From Lachnospiraceae bacterium (lineage in GTDB: Bacteria; Bacillota; Clostridia; Lachnospirales; Lachnospiraceae), in assembly GCA_024680595.1 (NCBI GenBank), contig JAILCB010000051.1, positions 1 to 63,106 of the forward strand: 63,106 nt of DNA, read 5' to 3'. Position numbers and translations under genes: made by a program. Shown piece by piece: positions 36,217-45,199 of the stretch. Under the pieces are notes generated by a model. It was given only the letters and a program-made list of their open reading frames with translations. It ran no database searches and was not told the DNA's origin. Position 1 is the stretch's first letter; the number at the start of each line of letters is the position of its first letter.

Positions 36217-38373
36217 ATGGAGCTAAAAAGAGAGCATATTTTCATTTCAGAACAGGATCAGGACTTATTCGGCAAGGGCGTTCACTATGATATTTACAAA
36301 AAGCTGGGAGCCCACCCTTCCGTTGATGATAAAGGAAATCCAGGATTCTATTTTGCGGTCTGGGCACCTTTCGCTAAGGCGGTGAGTGTTGTCGGTGAGT
36401 TTAATGAATGGGATACGGAAAGGAATCCCATGAACCGGCTGGATATACTGGGTATCTGGGAGGCCTTTATTCCCAATGTTGATGAGGGAATGCTCTATAA
36501 ATTCTATATCATCCGGAATGACGGAAGACCTGTCTACAAGGCGGATCCCTATGCGGAAATGGCAGAGCTGAGACCCGGAAATGCTTCTAAGACCTTTATT
36601 TCCGGCCGTTTTGACTGGACGGATCAGGAGTGGCTGCGGCAGCGGGAAAGGAAGGATATGACCAAGGAGCCCATGGCTATCTATGAGGTTCATATCGGCT
36701 CCTGGATGCGCCATCCCAGGGAGGATGAGGAAGGCTTCTACAATTATAGGGAGTTCGCGGATCGCCTGGTGGAATACCTGCAGGAGATGCGCTATACCCA
36801 TGTAGAGCTCATGGGAATAGCCGAGCACCCCTTCGACGGCTCCTGGGGTTATCAGGTAACCGGTTATTATGCACCCACTTCCCGCTACGGAAATCCCGAT
36901 GATTTCAGATATCTGGTTAATAAGCTCCACGAGAATGGAATTGGTGTGATTCTGGACTGGGTTCCCGCCCATTTCCCCAGAGATGAGTATGGTCTTGCGG
37001 ATTTCGACGGAACGGCCCTCTATGAATATGCAGATCCCAGAAAGGGCGAGCACCCCGACTGGGGCACCAAGATATTCGACTATGGCAAGAGTGAGGTCAA
37101 GAATTTCCTCATTGCCAATGCCATTTACTGGATTCGGGAGTTCCATGTGGACGGCCTTAGAGTGGATGCGGTGGCATCCATGCTTTATCTGGATTACGGC
37201 AAGCAGAGCGGCCAGTGGATTCCCAATAAGGACGGCGGAAATAAGAATCTGGAGGCCATTGAATTCTTCAAACATTTGAATTCTGTGGTATTGGGCATGT
37301 TCCATGGGACCATGATGATTGCAGAGGAGTCTACGGCCTGGCCCAAGGTGACGGCACCCCCGGAGGACGACGGACTGGGCTTCTCCTTCAAGTGGAATAT
37401 GGGCTGGATGCATGATTTCTGTGATTATATGAAGCTGGATCCTTATTTCCGGAAGGATAATCATTACAAGATGACCTTTGCCATGAGCTATAATGCGGCC
37501 GAGAATTACATCCTGGTCCTTTCTCATGATGAAGTGGTGCATTTGAAGTGTTCCATGCTCAATAAAATGCCGGGGGGCACGGAGGAGAAGTATGCCAATC
37601 TCCGGGCCGGCTATGCCTTTATGATGACTCATGCCGGCAAGAAGCTGCTCTTTATGGGCCAGGATTTCGCCCAGGAGAGGGAGTGGAGCGAGGAGAGGGA
37701 ACTGGACTGGTTCCTGCTGGCCGATCCCAAGCACGCCCAGATGAAGGCTTTCTTTGGGGAGCTATTGAGGATTTATAGAGACTATAAATGTCTTTGGGAG
37801 TCGGATAATAGTAATGAGGGCTTCCAGTGGATTAATGCGGACGATACGGAGAAGAGCCTTTATTCCTTTATCCGGAAGGATTCCACAGGCAAGAACTGTC
37901 TGGCGGTGGTGATTAACTTTACACCTATGCAGAGAGAGGATTATCGGATGGGACTGCCGGTCAAGACCGAGTGCACTCTGGTACTGAATAGTGACGACAG
38001 GCGGTTTGGCGGTTCGGGAGTTGAGCTGCCGGAAAGGCTGAAGACAGAGAAGGAGGAGTGGGACGGCCTGCCATATTCTGTAGGCTTCACCCTGCCTCCC
38101 TTCGGTGCCGTGGTTTATAGGTTTGATATGCCGGAAAAGAAGAAATCTGCAAAGAAGCCGGCTTCAAAGAAGGAGACCAGGAAACTAGAGGAGACCGGGA
38201 CAGAAGCGGTGGCAGAGAAAACGGACAGCAAAAAGAAGGAGGATGCCAAGGCTCAGACAAGGGATAGGGAAAAGGCGGATTCCTCTGATAAAGCAAAGAC
38301 CGCTGACAGGGGAAAGGCCTCTGAAAAGACAAAGGATCTGAAGGCAGGAGCTTCTTTGGGGGCTAAGCATTGA
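36217..38373 (+). CDS. glgB: 1,4-alpha-glucan branching enzyme
   Basis: Forms alpha-1,6 branches in glycogen. It has 718 residues. The N-terminal CBM48 domain (about 20-125) is followed by the GH13 barrel. Conserved regions are seen: DWVPAHF near 247-253, GLRVDAVASM with the nucleophile Asp near 312, the acid Glu in IAEEST near 369, and LSHDEVVH near 435. A C-terminal beta domain ends at the AVVYRFDMPE segment (about 630-640). An extra 75-residue tail of Lys/Glu/Ala/Asp/Ser follows, which is not part of the enzyme fold. AAAGGGGG is 10 nt before the ATG. No other glycogen gene is next to it, and it may be co-transcribed with the TPR/AAA gene. Confidence 0.96.
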   Translation: MELKREHIFISEQDQDLFGKGVHYDIYKKLGAHPSVDDKGNPGFYFAVWAPFAKAVSVVGEFNEWDTERNPMNRLDILGIWEAFIPNVDEGMLYKFYIIRNDGRPVYKADPYAEMAELRPGNASKTFISGRFDWTDQEWLRQRERKDMTKEPMAIYEVHIGSWMRHPREDEEGFYNYREFADRLVEYLQEMRYTHVELMGIAEHPFDGSWGYQVTGYYAPTSRYGNPDDFRYLVNKLHENGIGVILDWVPAHFPRDEYGLADFDGTALYEYADPRKGEHPDWGTKIFDYGKSEVKNFLIANAIYWIREFHVDGLRVDAVASMLYLDYGKQSGQWIPNKDGGNKNLEAIEFFKHLNSVVLGMFHGTMMIAEESTAWPKVTAPPEDDGLGFSFKWNMGWMHDFCDYMKLDPYFRKDNHYKMTFAMSYNAAENYILVLSHDEVVHLKCSMLNKMPGGTEEKYANLRAGYAFMMTHAGKKLLFMGQDFAQEREWSEERELDWFLLADPKHAQMKAFFGELLRIYRDYKCLWESDNSNEGFQWINADDTEKSLYSFIRKDSTGKNCLAVVINFTPMQREDYRMGLPVKTECTLVLNSDDRRFGGSGVELPERLKTEKEEWDGLPYSVGFTLPPFGAVVYRFDMPEKKKSAKKPASKKETRKLEETGTEAVAEKTDSKKKEDAKAQTRDREKADSSDKAKTADRGKASEKTKDLKAGASLGAKH

Positions 38374-38394
38374 TATACCGGCTATGGTATATCA
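38370..38394 (+). terminator. Hairpin after glgB
   Basis: Perfect 9-bp stem TGATATACC/GGTATATCA with a 6-nt loop, overlapping the glgB stop codon and followed by GGTTTAAT. It is a weak intrinsic terminator. The remaining 120 bp to the next gene shows no FMN riboswitch. Confidence 0.55.
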
Positions 38395-38517
38395 GGTTTA
38401 ATGGATTTCCGTGTCTGGTGTTGTCGGCGAAGTAATTCCGGAACATTTGATTAAGGGGAATTTCACGTTGAACCAGGTATTTGCCGTTACTTATAGAAGG
38501 AGGAACTTTTAGGGGCT

Positions 38518-39144
38518 ATGGTTAGTCAGAAGATAGGGGCGTGTGGGTCAGAAACTAAGTCAAGAGAGTATCGTATCCGCATGCTATGTGGTACGTCAAT
38601 GCTATCTGCAGTGGCATTTTTGCTGATGTTTATGGAATTCCCCCTTCCTATGTTTATTCCGCCATTTATTAAAATGGATTTTTCGGATCTGCCCGCTCTC
38701 ATTGCTTCCTTTGCTTATGGACCAATTTCCGGAGTTCTGGTTTGTCTGATAAAGAACCTTTTGCATTTATTTATGACCCAGAGCGGTGGCGTGGGAGAGC
38801 TTGCTAATTTCATTCTGGGAGGCGTTTTCGCCTTGGTAGCGGGGATAGTTTATCGGTGTATACATAGCAAAAAGGGAGCCCTAATCGCTTCGCTGTCGGG
38901 AACGTTAGTTATGGCCGTAGTAAGTATACCTACAAATTATTATATAGTTTATCCATTCTATACATCCTTTATGCCTTTGGACGCGATTATTCAGGCTTAT
39001 CAGGCAATTATTCCGTCTGTCAGCAGTTTGATGGAATGCCTATTGATATTTAATTTTCCTTTTACCCTGTTTAAGGGAATCTTTGCTACAGTCATAACAT
39101 TTCTAATATACAAGCCTTTGTCGCCTATTCTGAAGGGAAGATGA
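38518..39144 (+). CDS. ribU: ECF transporter S component, RibU-like
   Basis: The substrate-binding membrane subunit of an energy-coupling-factor transporter, probably for riboflavin. It has 208 residues and six predicted helices. The RibU hallmark KMDFSDLPALIASFAYGPISGVLV (about 56-80) is followed by IKNLLHL, which lines the vitamin site. A region of helix 5 and basic C-terminus follow. The EcfA/A'/T module is not in the window, as usual for group II S components. RBS AAGGAGG is about 14 nt before ATG 38518, which is long, but stops block earlier starts. Riboflavin specificity is inferred from the helix-2 motif. Confidence 0.85.
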   Translation: MVSQKIGACGSETKSREYRIRMLCGTSMLSAVAFLLMFMEFPLPMFIPPFIKMDFSDLPALIASFAYGPISGVLVCLIKNLLHLFMTQSGGVGELANFILGGVFALVAGIVYRCIHSKKGALIASLSGTLVMAVVSIPTNYYIVYPFYTSFMPLDAIIQAYQAIIPSVSSLMECLLIFNFPFTLFKGIFATVITFLIYKPLSPILKGR

Positions 39145-39253
39145 TTTAAGGATATAGAAGTTGGATGGCGGCGGGACAGAGCCTGCAGGGTAGGGGTAAG
39201 GGTCCCGGAATTGTCTTTATCTTGCGGAATAGTTTATAGTTCGATATAATGAG

Positions 39254-39290
39254 GACGCACCCTTATTTATAGGGTGCGTCTTTCCTTTTT
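39254..39290 (+). terminator. Rho-independent terminator after ribU
   Basis: Perfect 9-bp stem GACGCACCC/GGGTGCGTC with loop TTATTTATA, followed by TTTCCTTTTT. Classic intrinsic terminator, 110 bp after the ribU stop. Confidence 0.92.
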
Positions 39291-39367
39291 ATCGCAGAGC
39301 CGTCGAGATGAAATTTGTCGGCTCGCGGACGAGTAGGGCGCGATTTGCATCTTTCCTACTCGATTCT
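39288..39367 (+). repeat. Family A dispersed hairpin repeat, copy 2
   Basis: Same ordered blocks as 31158-31256: TTTATCGC, AGCCGTCGAGATGAAATTTG, TCGGCTCGCGGAC, then GAGTAGGG...CCTACTCGATTCTC. The two stems GAGCCG/CGGCTC and CGAGTAGG/CCTACTCG are better paired here. It starts within the T tract of the ribU terminator and ends 47 bp before tsaE. Confidence 0.82.
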
Positions 39368-39414
39368 CCGGAACCATTCATCGATATAAGGCCCTTACTC
39401 TTGAAAGGACAACT

Positions 39415-39855
39415 ATGGAAGTTTTTGAATCATTTAGCAGAATAGATACGGCTGACCTGGGCCGGCGGCTGGGCCTTGAGGCTTTCCCCGGAGAGGTTCT
39501 GGCATTGATGGGAGACCTGGGTGTGGGGAAAACCGTATTTACCAAGGGCTTTGCGGAAGGACTGGGGATAGGGGAGACGGTGAACTCACCTACTTTTACC
39601 ATTATGCAGAGCTATCACTCGGGCCGGCTGCCCCTTCATCACTTTGACGTTTACCGGATCGGGGATCCTGAGGAAATGGACGAAATCGGCTATGAGGACT
39701 GCTTCTATGGTGATGGGGTCAGTTTGGTGGAATGGGCGGATATAATTGAAGACCTCCTTCCCCCGGACGTGGTGCTTGTGCGAATTGAGAAGGATTTGGA
39801 GCGGGGGCTGGACTACCGCAGAATTACCATAGAAAGGAAAGGACAGGACCGGTAG
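39415..39855 (+). CDS. tsaE: tRNA t6A biosynthesis ATPase TsaE
   Basis: A small ATPase that supports the TsaB-TsaD complex in t6A37 formation. It has 146 residues, normal size. The P-loop GDLGVGKT lies near residues 37-44, followed by FTKGFAEGLG, the conserved VNSPTFTIMQSY switch segment and LVEWADII near 107. GAAAGGAC is about 6 nt before the ATG. It heads the tsaE-tsaB-rimI group, the common order in Firmicutes. Confidence 0.96.
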   Translation: MEVFESFSRIDTADLGRRLGLEAFPGEVLALMGDLGVGKTVFTKGFAEGLGIGETVNSPTFTIMQSYHSGRLPLHHFDVYRIGDPEEMDEIGYEDCFYGDGVSLVEWADIIEDLLPPDVVLVRIEKDLERGLDYRRITIERKGQDR

Positions 39856-39961
39856 CGGAGAGGCAGTTCCCGCAGATTTAGAGGACGGGCTCCGGGAGGA
39901 AATTAACTGCCCTATATGATTGGGCAGAATCCCAAGGTTCTGCTTATGGAAGTGTAGAAAA

Positions 39962-40678
39962 ATGAAATTACTTGCAATTGATTCGTCGGGGCTTGTGGCC
40001 TCGGCCGCCATATTGGAGGACGGGCTTCTCTGTGCGGAGTATACCATTTGCCACAAGAAAACCCATTCTCAGACGCTAATGCCTATGATATCGGAGATTG
40101 CCGGCATGGCTGAGCTGGATTTGCAGACTTTGGATGCTATTGCCGTGGCGGGAGGACCGGGCTCCTTTACGGGTCTGCGGATAGGATCGGCGTCTGCCAA
40201 GGGAATTGCGGATGTGCTGGGCATTCCCATTGTATCAGTGCCCACTGTGGATGCCCTGGCCTATAATCTTTTTGGAACAAGGGGGCTGATTGTGCCCATG
40301 ATGGATGCCAGACGGTCCCAGGTATATACCGGATTATACCGGTTTGATGAGGCGAATCATTTTCTGGTGGAGAAGGAGCAATGGCCGGCCGGAATTGAGG
40401 AACTCATATCTATCCTTAATGAAAAGGGGGAGACAGTCACTTTTCTGGGGGACGGGGTTCCTGTTTTCCGGGAAAGGCTTGACGAAGGTCTTTTGGTGCC
40501 CCATAGCTATGCGCCGGCCCATTTGGCCAGACAGAGGGCGGGGGCAGTGGGAGCCCTGGGGGAAGAGTATTTCCGTGAAGGCAGATATAGCTCGGCCGCC
40601 GATCATAGGCCTGTATACCTGAGGAAGTCCCAGGCGGAGCGGGTGCGGGATGAGAAAGCCGCCTCCGCCATGGGGTGA
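39962..40678 (+). CDS. tsaB: t6A biosynthesis scaffold TsaB
   Basis: The inactive TsaD paralogue that scaffolds the t6A synthase complex. It has 238 residues with an ASKHA fold: [10 protein letters not shown] start, the HSQTLMPMI segment (the counterpart of the TsaD metal histidines, degenerate), [21 protein letters not shown] near 60-80, and the [15 protein letters not shown] block. ATG 39962 is chosen because it opens the conserved strand and has GGAAG about 9 nt upstream; the frame is open 14 codons earlier. It lies 106 bp after tsaE and 63 bp before rimI. Confidence 0.95.
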   Translation: MKLLAIDSSGLVASAAILEDGLLCAEYTICHKKTHSQTLMPMISEIAGMAELDLQTLDAIAVAGGPGSFTGLRIGSASAKGIADVLGIPIVSVPTVDALAYNLFGTRGLIVPMMDARRSQVYTGLYRFDEANHFLVEKEQWPAGIEELISILNEKGETVTFLGDGVPVFRERLDEGLLVPHSYAPAHLARQRAGAVGALGEEYFREGRYSSAADHRPVYLRKSQAERVRDEKAASAMG

Positions 40679-40741
40679 GGGCTTTTTGGCTTCTTATCTA
40701 TAAGGATAGTTTTGAATTCTGCATATTAGTGGAGGATGGAT

Positions 40742-41194
40742 TTGCTGGAAATAAGGAGGCTGATTCCTGAGGATGCCGCTAGATTAGCGGAGATGGAGAA
40801 GGCCATTTTTGGGGAAGAGGGCTGGACAGAGAAGGATTTTCTGGAAACTGCAGAGCTTTCCTATGCATACTATCTGGTGGCGGTGGAGGACGGGGTTCTC
40901 ATTGGCTGCTGCGGCCTTCGGAATATGTGTGGTGACGGTAATATCAGTAATGTCATGGTAGTGCCTGAGTCTAGGAGACAGGGCATTGGGGAAAAGCTCC
41001 TTCGCTCTTTAATGGAGGAAACGCGAAAGATAGGGGTTCATAATTTCACCCTTGAGGTACGCTCCCGAAATTATGCCGCACTTGATCTCTACGGCAAATT
41101 GGGATTTGTGCAGGAGGGACTGCGGCGGGGTTTCTACAGGGAGCCTGAGGATGACGCCCTAATTCTGTGGAAACGCGGGGAAGAGGGGATTTGA
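40742..41194 (+). CDS. rimI: Ribosomal protein alanine N-acetyltransferase RimI
   Basis: A GNAT-fold acetyltransferase, classically acetylating the N-terminus of ribosomal protein S18. It has 150 residues. The acetyl-CoA pyrophosphate loop shows as VVPESRRQGIGEKLL near residues 80-95, with FTLEVRSRNYAALDLYGKLGF later, the typical RimI C-terminal block. Start choice: GGAGG (40731-40735) touches ATG 40736 but lies 6 nt before TTG 40742, so TTG is preferred; using ATG adds two residues. It belongs to the tsaE-tsaB-rimI group. Confidence 0.93.
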   Translation: MLEIRRLIPEDAARLAEMEKAIFGEEGWTEKDFLETAELSYAYYLVAVEDGVLIGCCGLRNMCGDGNISNVMVVPESRRQGIGEKLLRSLMEETRKIGVHNFTLEVRSRNYAALDLYGKLGFVQEGLRRGFYREPEDDALILWKRGEEGI

Positions 41195-41295
41195 TACATT
41201 AGATAGGACGGACTGTGTGAAGGCTTGATCCTGCCTGATTGGATGATGGGGTATCTCAGTGGGTGAAGTTCCCGTTTCCTAAGTGGCGGCTTATG

Positions 41296-41360
41296 ATGTC
41301 AGCTGACATTGACCCGAATTCTGCACCGAGTCCTGGCAGCGAGACTTGAAATAGATAAGG
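41296..41360 (+). repeat. Family B dispersed repeat, copy 3
   Basis: ATGTCAGCTGACATTGACCCGAATTCTGC then GAGTCC and GCAGCGAGACTTGAAATAG, matching copies at 28026 and 31374 in order. It fills much of the 200-bp gap between rimI and the RNase Z gene and ends 34 bp before it. Confidence 0.65.
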
Positions 41361-41394
41361 GGAGTTAAAAATATGCTGACCCCTGGAGGTATAA

Positions 41395-42303
41395 ATGCTA
41401 GATGTATGTCTGTTGGGTTCCGGCGGTATGATGCCCTTACCCTATCGCTTTCTCACATCACTTTTATTGAGATATAATGGAAATAATGTATTAATCGACT
41501 GCGGGGAGGGAACCCAGGTTGCCTTGAAAAAGAAGGGCTGGACCCCAAAACCGGTTGGATTGATTCTATTCACTCATTTTCATGCGGATCACATTAGCGG
41601 ACTGCCGGGCTTTCTCCTATCCCTGGGCAATGCAGAGAGGACGGAGCCCATCCTGCTGGCAGGACCCAAGGGCCTGGAGCGGGTGGTCCGATCCCTCCTA
41701 ATAATTGCGCCGGAGCTGCCCTTTCCCATTGAGTACAGGGAGTTTTCCGGGGATACGGAGTTTGATTGGGAGGGTTATCATATTACCGCTTTTCGGGTAA
41801 ACCATAATGTAACCTGCTATGGCTATTCTGTATCCATTAGCCGCAGCGGCAGGTTTGATGCCCAAAAGGCAAAGGAATTGGGAATTCCATTGAAATTCTG
41901 GAATCCCCTCCAGAAAGGGGAGACCATGGAGGGAGAGGACGGAACCGTCTATAGGCCGGAAATGGTTATGGGGCCGCCGAGAAAGGGGCTCAAGGTCACC
42001 TATACTACGGATACCCGCCCGACGGAGAATATTGTGAAGAATGCGGCAGAGTCGGATCTCTTTATCTGTGAGGGCATGTATGGTGAGGAAGACAAGATTT
42101 CCAAGGCCAAAGAGAATAAACATATGACCTTTACGGAGGCTGCCGGCCTGGCCAAAAGGGCTAATGTCAAGGAGCTGTGGCTGACCCATTTCAGTCCTTC
42201 CCTGCCAAATCCCAAGGAATATATGGGTCAGGTGAGACAAATCTTCTCTCCTGCCTATCCCGGCAAAGACGGGAAAACCCTTGAATTGCAATATGAGGAT
42301 TGA
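41395..42303 (+). CDS. rnz: Ribonuclease Z (tRNA 3'-end processing)
   Basis: A zinc-dependent endonuclease that trims tRNA 3' trailers. It has 302 residues. The metallo-beta-lactamase fold starts with VCLLGSGGMMP and has LIDCGEGTQVAL, the metal motif FTHFHADHISGLPG (about 61-74), YTTDTRPT with a metal Asp near 205, and a late LWLTHFSPS with a His. The region 120-150 stands where the flexible arm of long-form enzymes would be. GGAGG lies about 6 nt before the ATG. Its place among t6A genes fits a tRNA-maturation cluster. The family also contains phosphodiesterases, but the GEGTQ and HADH contexts favour RNase Z. Confidence 0.9.
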   Translation: MLDVCLLGSGGMMPLPYRFLTSLLLRYNGNNVLIDCGEGTQVALKKKGWTPKPVGLILFTHFHADHISGLPGFLLSLGNAERTEPILLAGPKGLERVVRSLLIIAPELPFPIEYREFSGDTEFDWEGYHITAFRVNHNVTCYGYSVSISRSGRFDAQKAKELGIPLKFWNPLQKGETMEGEDGTVYRPEMVMGPPRKGLKVTYTTDTRPTENIVKNAAESDLFICEGMYGEEDKISKAKENKHMTFTEAAGLAKRANVKELWLTHFSPSLPNPKEYMGQVRQIFSPAYPGKDGKTLELQYED

Positions 42304-42561
42304 TAGGTTCCGATATATGATATGAGGGGAAAGCCTGTTTACAGTATGGGATGGCCGGGATACAGGCCGGAACAGGATTCGGTTTATGCCGGTAAATAAG
42401 GAATGAAGCCGATGACTTAGAGAGGAGCGGCCTGTGGGCGGCAGACGGCTATAGAAGCCTGCGGGATACAGGCCTCGGGGCAGGACACTTTTGCATATTG
42501 TCACAGAAAGCAGGCCCCCGGGCAGGATAGGGGAGGCTTTCTAGATAGAAAGGAGCATGGA
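42304..42561. other. Intergenic stretch, nothing clear
   Basis: 258 bp between rnz and the next gene. The phrase gggatacaggcc occurs twice (about 42357 and 42462). No credible gene, promoter or terminator was seen, apart from the RBS GAAAGGAG for the gene at 42562. Confidence 0.5.
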
Positions 42562-43182
42562 ATGGGGGTTCGATCGAAGATAAATAAGGCCGTGCTTATT
42601 ATGGCTATGGCGCTGATGGCCTTTCTCGTTGTCTTTTTTCTCTTGATTAACCGCAGCAGAAGCAGGGAAGAGAGTCAGAACTTTTCTCCTGCCCAGGAGG
42701 TGCTGCAGCGGGATTTGGATATTCGATATCCGCCCTCTCCCAAAGAGGTTGTCATCTACTATTCGGAGCTGAGTCAGTGCATGTATGACAGCACAACCAC
42801 TGAAGAGGACGTAGAGGCACTGGCCCGTCAGTCCAGACGGCTCTTTGACGACGAACTCTATGCCAGGCAGACGGACGAGGAGTATATTCGGTCTCTGAAA
42901 CTGGAAGTGGCTGCCTTTGCCGAGAAACAGAGAAAAATTGCCAGCTTTACCACTTCCTCCGCAGGTGACGTGGTATATGACAATACGGATAAGGGGGAGC
43001 TGGCCACCCTCTATTGTGTCTATACCATGAGGGAAGGGGCTTTGACCTATACGGATACCGAGCAATTCATTCTGAGGCGGGACGCGGACCGGCACTGGAA
43101 GATTCTAGGCTGGCAGAAGGCCGGGAAAAACGGAGAGAAGAATGTGAATGAGCTTAAAGCCGGATCCCCGGCTTCGAATTAA
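42562..43182 (+). CDS. Membrane-anchored extracytoplasmic protein (possibly DUF6715)
   Basis: A 206-residue protein with a basic N-terminus and one membrane segment at about 10-31, then a soluble domain of about 165 residues outside the cell. The domain has a helical part (EEDVEALARQSRRLFDDELY...) and a C-terminal strand-rich part ending HWKILGWQKAGKN, a pattern common in NTF2-like or Lachnospiraceae DUF6715 proteins. That assignment is tentative. RBS GAAAGGAG is about 7 nt before the ATG. It lies between rnz and tsaD on the same strand, 51 bp before tsaD. No catalytic motif was seen. Confidence 0.75.
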   Translation: MGVRSKINKAVLIMAMALMAFLVVFFLLINRSRSREESQNFSPAQEVLQRDLDIRYPPSPKEVVIYYSELSQCMYDSTTTEEDVEALARQSRRLFDDELYARQTDEEYIRSLKLEVAAFAEKQRKIASFTTSSAGDVVYDNTDKGELATLYCVYTMREGALTYTDTEQFILRRDADRHWKILGWQKAGKNGEKNVNELKAGSPASN

Positions 43183-43233
43183 ATGGAATCCATTTCATTA
43201 TAATTGAGAAAAGTGATAAGGAGAGATAGATAG

Positions 43234-44394
43234 TTGACGATAAATGAAATAGAAAAGGAGCCGATAAAGACCGGGGAACGGCAGGAGAAGGCCTGTCAGG
43301 ACATTCTAATTCTGGGGATTGAGAGCTCCTGCGATGAGACGGCGGCCTCCCTTGTGCGGAATGGCCGGGAGGTGCTTTCCAACGTGATTTCCTCTCAAAT
43401 TGACATCCATACCCTCTATGGAGGTGTGGTGCCTGAAATCGCATCCAGAAAGCATATCGAGAGAATTAGCCAGGTGGTCTCCCAGGCCCTTAAGGATGCG
43501 GGAAAAAGTTATGGGGACCTGAGCGCAATAGGGGTGACCTATGGCCCCGGTCTGGTGGGTCCCCTTCTCATTGGTGTTTCCTATGCCAAGGCGGCCTGCT
43601 TTGCCGCAGGTCTTCCTTTAATCGGAGTAAATCATATTGAAGGTCATATAGCCGCTAATTATATTGAACATCCTGACCTGCGGCCCCCCTTCCTCTGTCT
43701 GGTGGTATCAGGAGGCCATACTCATCTGGTCAGAGTTCTGTCCTATGGAAAATATGAGATTCTGGGCAGGACCCAGGATGATGCGGCAGGGGAGGCCTTT
43801 GACAAGGTGGCCAGGGCCATAGGCTTAGGTTACCCCGGAGGGCCAAAAATTGATGCGGCGGCCAGGGAAGGGAATCCGGACGCCATCCGTTTTCCCCGGG
43901 CCCATGTGGCGGACCATGAGTATGACTTTTCCTTTAGCGGCTTAAAGAGCGCGGTTTTGAATTACCTGAATTCGGAAAAGATGAAGCGGCATGCGGCGGA
44001 GAATGCCGGACGGACCAATTCGGAGACCGGATCCAAGGGAGATGTAACGGAAGCCGGGAGGGGGGAAGAAATCCCTCCCATAGATATCCACGATATTGCC
44101 GCCTCTTTTCAGAAGGCGGTAGTAGATGTTTTGGTAGAGAATTCCATGAAGGCCGCGGATCGTACCGGGGACAGGGTGCTTGCCCTTGCGGGAGGCGTTG
44201 CCTCTAATAGCGCCCTCAGGCAGGCTCTGGAAAAGGCCTGTACAGAACGGGGCATAGCCTTCTATCGTCCCTCGCCGGTTTATTGTACGGATAATGCGGC
44301 CATGATTGGGTCAGCGGCCTATTACGCCTTCATTCGGGGAGAGCGATCCGCTTTGGATCTAAATGCTATCCCGGGCCTGCGCCTGGGAGAGTGA
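43234..44394 (+). CDS. tsaD: tRNA t6A37 synthase TsaD (Kae1/YgjD)
   Basis: The catalytic subunit that transfers the threonylcarbamoyl group to A37 of ANN-decoding tRNAs. It has 386 residues. Metal-binding His are in ASRKHIERI (near 70-75), with the core [21 protein letters not shown] and VSGGHTHLV, plus the nucleotide segments [11 protein letters not shown] and CTDNAAMIG. About 25 residues rich in Gly/Glu/Arg/Thr (around 255-282) are inserted relative to the usual 335-345-residue enzyme. The N-terminus is also 26 residues longer than normal. TTG 43234 has AAGGAGAG 8 nt upstream; the ATG at 43244 is out of frame. ispD follows 46 bp later. Confidence 0.95.
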   Translation: MTINEIEKEPIKTGERQEKACQDILILGIESSCDETAASLVRNGREVLSNVISSQIDIHTLYGGVVPEIASRKHIERISQVVSQALKDAGKSYGDLSAIGVTYGPGLVGPLLIGVSYAKAACFAAGLPLIGVNHIEGHIAANYIEHPDLRPPFLCLVVSGGHTHLVRVLSYGKYEILGRTQDDAAGEAFDKVARAIGLGYPGGPKIDAAAREGNPDAIRFPRAHVADHEYDFSFSGLKSAVLNYLNSEKMKRHAAENAGRTNSETGSKGDVTEAGRGEEIPPIDIHDIAASFQKAVVDVLVENSMKAADRTGDRVLALAGGVASNSALRQALEKACTERGIAFYRPSPVYCTDNAAMIGSAAYYAFIRGERSALDLNAIPGLRLGE

Positions 44395-44440
44395 CAGTGA
44401 AGACAGGTCGGAGGAATTCTTTTCTGATAAGGAGAATATC

Positions 44441-45154
44441 ATGAAGCATGTTGCAGTGGTAGTCGCGGCCGGCAAGGGGATTCGTATGGGCAGCAGCAGG
44501 CCCAAACAATATTTGGAGCTTTGTGGAAAGCCCCTCCTATATTATTCTCTGAAGGTCTTTGAGGAGTCGTTTATGGACGGGGTCATCCTGGTCTGTGGAC
44601 AGGGAGAAGAGGATTTCTGCAGGCATGAGATTGTTGAAAAGTACAGTCTTAGCAAGGTGACCCGGATTGTCTCCGGAGGAAAGGAGCGCTTTCATTCGGT
44701 ATATAACGGTCTTATGGCCTGTGGGGACTGCGATTATGTCTATATTCATGACGGGGCAAGACCCCTCCTTACCCAATACATTCTGGAGCGCTGCCGCCAT
44801 TATGTAGAAAAACACGGGGCCTGCGTTGTGGCAAGCCCCGCCAGTGATACCGTGAAGATTGAGGATGGGGACGGCTTTATAGAAAGCACCCCTGACAGAT
44901 CCCTGGTATGGCTCATGCAGACGCCCCAGGTCTTTCAATATCAATTGATCCGCCATGCCTATGAAAGGCTGATCCAGGAGCAGGACCGGCTGAAGGCGGC
45001 TGGCGTCCATGTGACAGATGACACTATGGTTGCAAAAATGTATCAGAATGCGGATGCAAAGCTGGTGGAAAATCCGGACATCAATTTGAAGGTAACCACC
45101 CCGACAGACCTCATTATTGCGGAGGCCCTGATGAGGCAGCGGGAAAAAGATTAG
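44441..45154 (+). CDS. ispD: 2-C-methyl-D-erythritol 4-phosphate cytidylyltransferase
   Basis: The third step of the MEP isoprenoid pathway: CTP plus MEP gives CDP-ME. It has 237 residues, standard. The N-terminal CTP loop VVVAAGKGIRMGSSRPKQYLEL carries the Gly-rich segment, Arg and Lys. VYIHDGARPLL holds the metal/MEP Asp-Gly-Ala-Arg motif near 105-112, and the DTVKIEDGDG and TPQVF blocks follow. ATG 44441 has AAGGAG 7 nt upstream. It is the last plus-strand gene of the tsa cluster and converges with the MBL-fold gene 45 bp away. Confidence 0.96.
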   Translation: MKHVAVVVAAGKGIRMGSSRPKQYLELCGKPLLYYSLKVFEESFMDGVILVCGQGEEDFCRHEIVEKYSLSKVTRIVSGGKERFHSVYNGLMACGDCDYVYIHDGARPLLTQYILERCRHYVEKHGACVVASPASDTVKIEDGDGFIESTPDRSLVWLMQTPQVFQYQLIRHAYERLIQEQDRLKAAGVHVTDDTMVAKMYQNADAKLVENPDINLKVTTPTDLIIAEALMRQREKD

Positions 45155-45199
45155 GCGTATGTGTGCTTTGTTCTCCATTGGATTAGTTTAATACCTAAG

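Noticed and set aside
36265-37734. 489-codon open frame on the minus strand opposite glgB
   Set aside because: It mirrors glgB in the antisense frame and its composition (Ile/Leu/His/Gly-rich) is a by-product of the codon bias. It has no RBS and no family resemblance. The same applies to long antisense frames at 191-1168, 3518-4498, 30-40 kb and 50-52 kb.
38374-38517. FMN riboswitch before the RibU-like gene
   Set aside because: The conserved RFN blocks could not be found in this 144-bp gap, although such a switch would be expected.
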